Positions 14,904 through 19,632 of a stretch of DNA of 19,632 nucleotides are shown here, piece after piece (position 1 is the first letter of the stretch; each line of letters starts with the position of its first letter). The stretch covers positions 1 through 19,632 of the forward strand of contig DATFYI010000201.1 in the NCBI GenBank assembly GCA_035315125.1, read 5' to 3'. This DNA comes from DATFYI01 sp035315125. Lineage in GTDB: Bacteria > Chloroflexota > Anaerolineae > Anaerolineales > Anaerolineaceae. The notes beneath the pieces are model-generated. The model saw only the letters and a list, made by a program, of their open reading frames with translations. It did no database searches and had not been told where the DNA came from. Made by a program: the position numbers and the translations under genes.

Positions 14904-15896
14904 ATGCCTGAAGAGCAAGTTGATGAAAGTTCACCCGGCATCAGGAGTTTAGCAAAAGCAGATTTCGAGAGCGCTTTACGGAAAGGCTTTTGGAGAAGTG
15001 TGGTCAGTTGGCTAACCCAGAATACCAATGAGCTACTGCCGTTCGATGAAGTACGCAAAAATTTACCTTTTAAAGGGCAACATTACATTGGTTTAAGACA
15101 AATTCCAATTAATGACGTGGTGGGCAGTGTAGGCCGCTATAACGATTTTGACCGGGCCTTTTTGCCTCGTTATGAAAGCTCCAGCGGCCGCTGGATCAGT
15201 ATTGACGAAGCACATTTGCGGGATATTGATCTGCCAGCCATCGAGGTTTATAAAATTGGCACAGCTTACTTCGTCAAGGACGGCAATCATCGCGTCTCGG
15301 TCGCCAGAGAGCGCGGCCAGTTCTACATTGATGCAGAAGTGATTGAAATTGAAACGCCGGTGCTGATCGACGCCAGCCTGAACATCGATGACCTGATCCG
15401 CAAGAAAGAACAAGCCGAATTTTTCGTGCAGACCCATTTAAATGAACTGCATCCGGAAGCAAACCTGGAGTTAACAGTTCCAGGTGGTTACGATAAACTG
15501 CTTGAACATATCCATACGCACCAATGGTTTGAAGGCGAACGATTAAAACGCCCAGTACCCTGGCAAGAAGCCGTTCGAAGTTGGTACGATGATGTTTATC
15601 TGCCCCTGGTCAATGTCATCCGCCAGAATGAGATCCTCAAACAATTTCCAAACCGGACAGAGGCTGACCTGTATTTATGGATCATCGAGCATTTATATTA
15701 TTTAAGGGAAGAGGTTCGCCAAGAGGTTAGCCTGGAAGAGGCAGCCGCGCATTTTGCAAAAGAATATTCACAACAACCTTTACATCGCATAATCAATATT
15801 TTCCGCCGGGTCGCTCGTGGTCTGCAAGAAACAATGGGAGATGTGCCTGATTCAGGTGCGCAAGCGGTTAGCAGCGGGAAAAGCGATCAGGAATAA
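14904..15896 (+). CDS. Uncharacterised protein with ParB/sulfiredoxin-like core
   Basis: I cannot name a family with certainty. In the first half, VGSVGRYNDFDRAFLPR, then IDLPAIEVYKIGTAYFVKDGNHRVSVARERG (written here in two parts because the pattern spans about 100-140) has the layout of the ParB/sulfiredoxin fold: an input of variable residues followed by a D-G-N-H-R (126-130) that in ParB relatives forms the nucleotide-binding loop. The second half is alpha-helical, Trp/Tyr-rich and acidic (for example RTEADLYLWIIEHLYYLREE), unlike ParB DNA-binding domains. No transmembrane segment. TAGGAG lies shortly before the ATG. It ends the operon, so it is co-expressed with acpS and the phosphoesterase; the CTPase or ATPase activity of the ParB-like fold is a possibility, not a finding. 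Confidence 0.65.
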   Translation: MPEEQVDESSPGIRSLAKADFESALRKGFWRSVVSWLTQNTNELLPFDEVRKNLPFKGQHYIGLRQIPINDVVGSVGRYNDFDRAFLPRYESSSGRWISIDEAHLRDIDLPAIEVYKIGTAYFVKDGNHRVSVARERGQFYIDAEVIEIETPVLIDASLNIDDLIRKKEQAEFFVQTHLNELHPEANLELTVPGGYDKLLEHIHTHQWFEGERLKRPVPWQEAVRSWYDDVYLPLVNVIRQNEILKQFPNRTEADLYLWIIEHLYYLREEVRQEVSLEEAAAHFAKEYSQQPLHRIINIFRRVARGLQETMGDVPDSGAQAVSSGKSDQE

Positions 15897-15947
15897 AAAT
15901 TACCCCGAAGACCCGGCGGAGAGGATTTTCAATGAATTAGATGCTGA

Positions 15948-16187
15948 TCAACCCTGCGCCAGGCTGTCATGGATGCCAATCCAGAGGTGATGGGGCAGCA
16001 CCTGACGATTTGATCGAACTTCAATTCCAGTTGCTTTGGGAGCAGCAGTTCCCAACATTGATGGGTGGACAAAGCACAAATCGGGCTTTTTGCCGTATTT
16101 TTTCTGATAATAATCGGCTGCGATTGAGATTTTGGTTGGCAAATCTGTCTTGGGGTCGTTGTCAAACCAAAGCATTCCGGTGTTCAT
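15948..16187 (-). CDS. Small hypothetical protein, conserved-looking, 79 residues
   Basis: No family recognised. Three overlapping open frames occupy this stretch; this one is chosen because AGGAGG stands six bases before its ATG (CCTCCT on the plus strand, 16193-16198), whereas the other two lack a ribosome site. The product begins MNTGMLWFDNDPKTDL, has a basic helical middle (YYQKKYGKKPDLCFVHPSM) and ends with a VLPHHLWIGIH segment. I have a memory of similar short proteins in Anaerolineae genomes, but cannot verify. No transmembrane segment or signal peptide. It follows the FtsK-like ATPase gene on the same strand after 140 bases and could be transcribed from the same promoter. It converges with the ParB-like gene, 51 bases away. 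Confidence 0.7.
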   Translation of the reverse strand: MNTGMLWFDNDPKTDLPTKISIAADYYQKKYGKKPDLCFVHPSMLGTAAPKATGIEVRSNRQVLPHHLWIGIHDSLAQG

Positions 16188-16327
16188 AACTACCTCCTAA
16201 ATTTATTTGAAAGCAATCCTGGAGCAACGTACCAGGCGTAGATTTTGAATTGAAGCGGATCATTGAAAGTTAAAGATGCAAGATTCATTCTTCATTGTCT
16301 TTTTATAAACGGCACTGGGCTCCAGCT

Positions 16328-17161
16328 TCAGGGTAATTCTGGCAAATTAAAAGTGAGCCAATCCTGTTGAACATGTATTGCAAATTGTTTGCCAGGTATG
16401 AGTTTTTCGGCGTCCAAACCATTATATAAGCCCAAACGGTTGACGCCCTCATTAGACATACACCCTAAAAAGCGGGTGCGGAACTGACTGGTCCAACGAC
16501 CCATTGCCAGAGCATCCGGCGTTCTGAGTGTTACAATCGGCCAGATATGCATAGACGGGCCAATTTTTAACAACCACTCGAGATTCAAACGGACACTGGA
16601 ATCAGCGCCGAGAACAAACCTGAGGTCGTCCAATATAACCAGCAGCGGCGCACTCAGCTCTTTTCCGTTGTACCGTTTTTCGACCATATCGGACAGATTC
16701 ATCAACCACTCGGCGGTTTCTTGAGGCCCTTTTATCGTTTCTGTCAGGCAATGCCCGCTCCTCAGGCCCTCACTTGTTAGATCCTGCCAGTCCTCTGGTT
16801 TCTGGCTGAAGACAAGATAGTTTATTTCAGAGGGTGAATTGATGGAAACAGCACTCTGCACCAAGACTTTAAGCAAAATCGTTTTTCCAGAGCTGGCATC
16901 TCCCATAATTAAAAGCGGCCCAACGCGGTGATCGGTCAGATCAAACAAGACCGGCTGACCATCTTCACAAACCCCCAGGAAGGCCGTTTGAGGTGGAATA
17001 TAGTTAAATTTGTGCAGCAAATCAGCCAGCCCAGTTTCTGGCAGAACAGCCCCCAAATCTTCAGGGGGCCTATCGGCAGGTTTAAACATTTTTCTCAACG
17101 GGGCAAGCGCCTGGGTAAAAGTTGAAAAACCAGTTTGATCGAATGTAATTCTGGTCGTCAT
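16328..17161 (-). CDS. FtsK/SpoIIIE-like P-loop ATPase, solitary small form
   Basis: A P-loop ATPase with Walker A GDASSGKT (87-94) and Walker B LLVILDD (173-179). After Walker B, PIVTLRTPDALAMGRW resembles the sensor strand of FtsK/HerA ATPases (usually H.I.AT.R), and FRTRFLGCMSNEGVNRLGL fits the following region of FtsK-type proteins. The N-terminal 60 residues show no membrane helices. At 277 residues it lacks the membrane and gamma domains of chromosome-translocating FtsK, and also the tandem ATPase domains of type VII EccC. The ribosome site AAGGAGA lies eight bases before the ATG. It has a strong promoter between two inverted repeats. Function unknown: DNA or protein translocation and a regulatory role are all open. 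Confidence 0.7.
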   Translation of the reverse strand: MTTRITFDQTGFSTFTQALAPLRKMFKPADRPPEDLGAVLPETGLADLLHKFNYIPPQTAFLGVCEDGQPVLFDLTDHRVGPLLIMGDASSGKTILLKVLVQSAVSINSPSEINYLVFSQKPEDWQDLTSEGLRSGHCLTETIKGPQETAEWLMNLSDMVEKRYNGKELSAPLLVILDDLRFVLGADSSVRLNLEWLLKIGPSMHIWPIVTLRTPDALAMGRWTSQFRTRFLGCMSNEGVNRLGLYNGLDAEKLIPGKQFAIHVQQDWLTFNLPELP

Positions 17162-17181
17162 TTTGGGTTCTCCTTCACGTC

Positions 17182-17201
17182 AATAGAAATAATGTTCTAT
17201 T
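17182..17201. promoter_or_regulatory. Operator candidate 1 of the ATPase gene
   Basis: Perfect inverted repeat AATAGAA-N6-TTCTATT in the 5' leader, about bases +5 to +24 of the minus-strand transcript and between the -10 box and the ribosome site. It shares the core TAGAA-N6-TTCTA with the second repeat at 17246-17267. Confidence 0.6.
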
Positions 17202-17212
17202 TTGACAATCAA

Positions 17213-17240
17213 ATTATAGCAGGCATTTAGCGGAAGTCAA
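17213..17240 (-). promoter_or_regulatory. Promoter of the FtsK-like ATPase gene
   Basis: On the minus strand TTGACT (17240-17235), a 16-base spacer ending in TGC, then TATAAT (17218-17213). It combines a near-consensus -35 with an extended -10, one of the strongest promoters in the window, and sits exactly between two matching inverted repeats, which suggests a strong but repressible promoter. Confidence 0.8.
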
Positions 17241-17245
17241 TAGGC

Positions 17246-17267
17246 AATTAGAATATATTTTCTAATT
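17246..17267. promoter_or_regulatory. Operator candidate 2 of the ATPase gene
   Basis: Perfect inverted repeat AATTAGAA-N6-TTCTAATT, directly upstream of the -35 box and 65 bases centre to centre from the first repeat. It has the same TAGAA-N6-TTCTA core. It could also affect the divergent frr transcript. Confidence 0.6.
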
Positions 17268-17408
17268 TAAAAGATATCATATTAATGGATCGCGGTAGCA
17301 TTTTTTCTCATTTTAGGGTATGCTTAACCCTGACAAAAATACCCTGATTGAGCTCAGCAGTATTATTTGCTAAATGCTGATTAATCCTCATTCCAGTAGG
17401 AGGCCATA

Positions 17409-17966
17409 ATGATTAAGGAAACCAACAAAGAAGCCGAAACCCGCATGAAAAGTGCCATCCAGGCTCTGACAGATGACCTGGCAGGTATACGAACTGGACG
17501 AGCCAGTCCGACACTGGTTGAGCACTTGCAAGTTGAATATTATGGCACAGAAACTCCGCTGATGCAGCTGGCGAGTATCAGTGTACCCGACCCGCGATCG
17601 TTGATGATCAGACCCTTTGACCTCAGCACATTGAAATCCATCGAACGGGCCATCCTGGCCTCTGAGCTGGGTTTGACGCCAAACAACGATGGCAAAGTTA
17701 TCCGCCTGAATCTGCCGCCTCTAACCGAGGAAAGACGGCGCGATCTGGTTAAAGTGGTGCATGCCCGCCTGGAGGAATCTCGTGTGGCCGTGCGGAATGT
17801 CCGGCGAGACTTGATGAAAGATTTACGTGAATACGAACACGAAAAGCTGATTACCGAGGACGACCTCGAAATGGCTGAGGAAGAATTACAAAAATTAACG
17901 GATAAAATGATCCAACAAATAGACGCGGTCGGAGAGCATAAGCAAAAAGAAATTATGGAGGTTTGA
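17409..17966 (+). CDS. frr: Ribosome recycling factor
   Basis: Works with EF-G to split post-termination ribosomes. The 185 residues match the family length and sequence: an N-terminal helix with MKSAIQALTDDLAGIRTGRASPTLVEHLQVEYYGTETPL (domain I start, seen in two parts), the domain II segment SVPDPRSLMIRPFD, and the C-terminal helices with LPPLTEERRRDLVK, then VRNVRRDLMKDLREYE, which supplies the conserved arginine cluster. AGGAGG is five bases before the ATG. Upstream is a 240-base divergent gap. The usual rpsB-tsf-pyrH genes are absent, so frr here leads a short operon with uppS (14-base gap) and cdsA. No clear promoter was found, although TTGAGC at 17348 with TAAATG at 17371 is a weak candidate. 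Confidence 0.97.
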   Translation: MIKETNKEAETRMKSAIQALTDDLAGIRTGRASPTLVEHLQVEYYGTETPLMQLASISVPDPRSLMIRPFDLSTLKSIERAILASELGLTPNNDGKVIRLNLPPLTEERRRDLVKVVHARLEESRVAVRNVRRDLMKDLREYEHEKLITEDDLEMAEEELQKLTDKMIQQIDAVGEHKQKEIMEV

Positions 17967-17980
17967 CTTTCTAAAACACG

Positions 17981-18709
17981 ATGTGCCCTGAAGAGTCAAA
18001 CGAAAGCCTCACAAAAATACCCACTCACGTGGCTATCATCATGGACGGAAACGGTCGCTGGGCGACTGCGCGCGGCTTACCGCGCCTGGCTGGTCACCGG
18101 GCAGGAACTGAAAATCTGCGCCGGGTGATCCGCGCCTGCGTGGAGTTCGGCGTCCAATATCTGACCATTTACGCCTTTTCGACGGAAAATTGGGGCAGGC
18201 CAAAAGAAGAGGTGAATGGATTGATGAATATTTTAGCCGATGTGATCGACAAAGAGCTGGCAGAATTGGATGAAGAGGGTGTGCAATTGCGCCATATCGG
18301 CCGGTTGGAAAGCCTGGATCCCACTTTACGCGAGAAGGTATTGAAAGCAGTCGACCAGACCAAAGATAACCAGCGTTTGATACTTTGCATTGCATGGAAT
18401 TACGGCGGGCGAGATGAAATTGTCTGCGCCATTCATAAAATGTTTGAGGATGGCCTAAAGGCAGAACAAATTACGGACGAGTTGGTGAGCCAGTATTTAT
18501 TTACGGCGGGTATCCCCGATCCAGATTTAATCATTCGAACATCTGGAGAAATGAGGACCAGTAATTTTCTGATCTGGCAGGCAGCTTATGCGGAATGGTA
18601 TACCACTCCAATCCTGTGGCCCGATTTTGACAGAGAAGAACTCTTAAAAGCATTAAAGGAATTTGGCAACCGTGACCGACGTTTTGGACGCGTCTCGACC
18701 TGCGGCTGA
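17981..18709 (+). CDS. uppS: Isoprenyl transferase, (2Z,6E)-undecaprenyl diphosphate synthase type
   Basis: Adds isopentenyl units in cis to farnesyl diphosphate, making the lipid carrier for cell wall and glycan synthesis. HVAIIMDGNGRWA carries the catalytic Asp22. Further family blocks are GHRAG, YAFSTENW, and the C-terminal RTSGEMRTSNFLIWQAAYAEW and WPDF. The 242 residues fit the cis-prenyltransferase family. The usual RTGGExRxSNF block here reads RTSGEMRTSNF, which is conservative. The ribosome site is poor: a GGAGG lies 20 bases before the ATG, within the end of frr, so translation is probably coupled to frr. The chain length of the product cannot be read from the sequence. Confidence 0.95.
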   Translation: MCPEESNESLTKIPTHVAIIMDGNGRWATARGLPRLAGHRAGTENLRRVIRACVEFGVQYLTIYAFSTENWGRPKEEVNGLMNILADVIDKELAELDEEGVQLRHIGRLESLDPTLREKVLKAVDQTKDNQRLILCIAWNYGGRDEIVCAIHKMFEDGLKAEQITDELVSQYLFTAGIPDPDLIIRTSGEMRTSNFLIWQAAYAEWYTTPILWPDFDREELLKALKEFGNRDRRFGRVSTCG

Positions 18710-18722
18710 AGGGTCGAGCCAT

Positions 18723-19535
18723 ATGCTCGCCAAACGCCTGCTGGTTGTTATCATCCTCATTCCGATCGTAGTAGCCCTGATTGCAACCGGCGGGTGGCCT
18801 TTTTATATCTTAGTAGCAGCAGTACTCAGCATGGCGGGCTGGGAATACGCACGTATCTTTCAGCTGGGCGGCTATTCCCCATCCATTGTTCTGGTGGTTG
18901 TCGGGATCGCTGGACTGGTTCTCGAACGGGCAATTTTCGGCTGGGCGCACCAAGACGTGCTGTTGGGAGCGCTTATACTCTTAGCAATGTTCTATCATTT
19001 GCTGGCTTTTGAAGGCGGCAAAGAAAAATCGGCCACCGATTTTGCAATCACCCTGAGCGGTATTTTATATCTGGGTTGGTTGGGCAGCTATCTCATTTCC
19101 TTGCGCAACTTGCCGGATGGGATGTGGTGGATGCTGGTGGCGCTGCCAACCATCTGGCTAAGTGATACAGGCGCGTATGCTATAGGGAGCAGGTTTGGAC
19201 ACCACCCACTGGCTAAACGCTTGAGCCCCAAAAAAACCTGGGAAGGATACGCAGCGGGTGTCGTTTTTGGAACGCTGGGGGCCGGCCTGTCCGGTCTGTT
19301 GTGGCACCTACGCTCGCCACTGGTTACCCCCGGCCGGGCACTAATCCTGGGCCTGGTGCTGAGTATCATCACGCCATTGGGCGATCTGGGAGAAAGCATG
19401 ATAAAACGCCAGTTTGGCGTAAAAGATTCGAGTAATTTACTGCCCGGTCACGGTGGTGTATTGGACCGGATCGATTCGATTATGTGGGCAGGTATTATCA
19501 GTTATTATCTGATTATTCTGTTGTGGTTGAAGTAA
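18723..19535 (+). CDS. cdsA: Phosphatidate cytidylyltransferase (CDP-diglyceride synthase)
   Basis: Membrane enzyme converting phosphatidic acid and CTP to CDP-diacylglycerol, the entry to phospholipid synthesis. The 270 residues hold about seven or eight hydrophobic segments. The family signature is complete near the C-terminus: LSPKKTWEG, then GDLGESMIKRQFGVKDSS and LPGHGGVLDRIDS, with the acidic residues that bind metal and CTP. The frame is open further upstream to 18663 inside uppS, but the ATG at 18723 is preferred: GAAGGG is nine bases before it, and the protein then begins directly with the first membrane helix (MLAKRLLVVIILIPIVVALI). It follows uppS by 13 bases. uppS-cdsA pairing is common in bacteria. 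The window ends 97 bases later without a gene start that I can support. Confidence 0.95.
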   Translation: MLAKRLLVVIILIPIVVALIATGGWPFYILVAAVLSMAGWEYARIFQLGGYSPSIVLVVVGIAGLVLERAIFGWAHQDVLLGALILLAMFYHLLAFEGGKEKSATDFAITLSGILYLGWLGSYLISLRNLPDGMWWMLVALPTIWLSDTGAYAIGSRFGHHPLAKRLSPKKTWEGYAAGVVFGTLGAGLSGLLWHLRSPLVTPGRALILGLVLSIITPLGDLGESMIKRQFGVKDSSNLLPGHGGVLDRIDSIMWAGIISYYLIILLWLK

Positions 19536-19632
19536 AACAGGCGAATTAATCTTTGTTACCTGATGAAAAGTGGTATTTTCCTTGAATAAGGTTGCATCCG
19601 AGTAAAAAAGCCGGTATCGAATTAACAATAAT

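Noticed and set aside
15929..16189. Two other open frames, one on each strand, over the 79-residue gene.
   Set aside because: Neither has a ribosome site; only the frame beginning at 16187 has AGGAGG at proper distance.
17202..17230. Plus-strand TTGACA (17202-17207) as an frr promoter.
   Set aside because: No acceptable -10 hexamer follows at 16-18 bases.
19536..19632. Promoter or gene start after cdsA.
   Set aside because: TTGCAT with TATCGA at 17 bases is too weak, and the window ends before any coding start.

Overview
The window looks like a piece of an anaerobic or facultative bacterial chromosome, most likely Chloroflexota (Anaerolineae-like). This rests on gene content and protein style: a very long SecA with large insertions, a four-S1-domain S1-like protein, an adrenodoxin-reductase-type ferredoxin-NADP reductase, a paired M16 peptidase operon, and several small proteins resembling ones I recall only from Anaerolineae. 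No taxonomic marker such as rRNA is present, so the assignment is an inference. No tRNA, rRNA, CRISPR array, IS element or prophage was seen.

Layout. Bases 1-1033 are the 3' part of a dihydrolipoamide dehydrogenase gene. It is followed by an imperfect palindromic repeat and, convergent, the C-terminal remnant of a SAM methyltransferase. secA (1623-5675) follows a strong extended -10 promoter. The 351-base gap behind it holds two promoter candidates and a possible structured RNA. Then come an S1-domain protein (6027-7301) with a clear intrinsic terminator, an M19 dipeptidase, and a translationally coupled four-helix membrane protein. The ferredoxin-NADP reductase gene is on the minus strand (9104-10444) and is divergent from a long plus-strand operon (10548-15896): membrane-anchored protein, M16 catalytic subunit, M16 non-catalytic partner, acpS, metallophosphoesterase, ParB-fold-like protein. 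Two minus-strand genes follow, a 79-residue hypothetical and an FtsK-like ATPase; the ATPase promoter is bracketed by two matching inverted repeats. The window closes with frr, uppS and cdsA on the plus strand.

How the genes work together. Most of the window is housekeeping: protein export (SecA), translation (S1-like protein, ribosome recycling factor), undecaprenyl-phosphate and CDP-diacylglycerol synthesis (uppS, cdsA), acyl-carrier activation (acpS), and redox enzymes (lipoamide dehydrogenase, ferredoxin-NADP reductase). Four places are least ordinary: the expanded SecA, which has no zinc-binding tail; the gap after secA; the ATPase gene with its double operator; and the uncharacterised tail of the M16-acpS operon.
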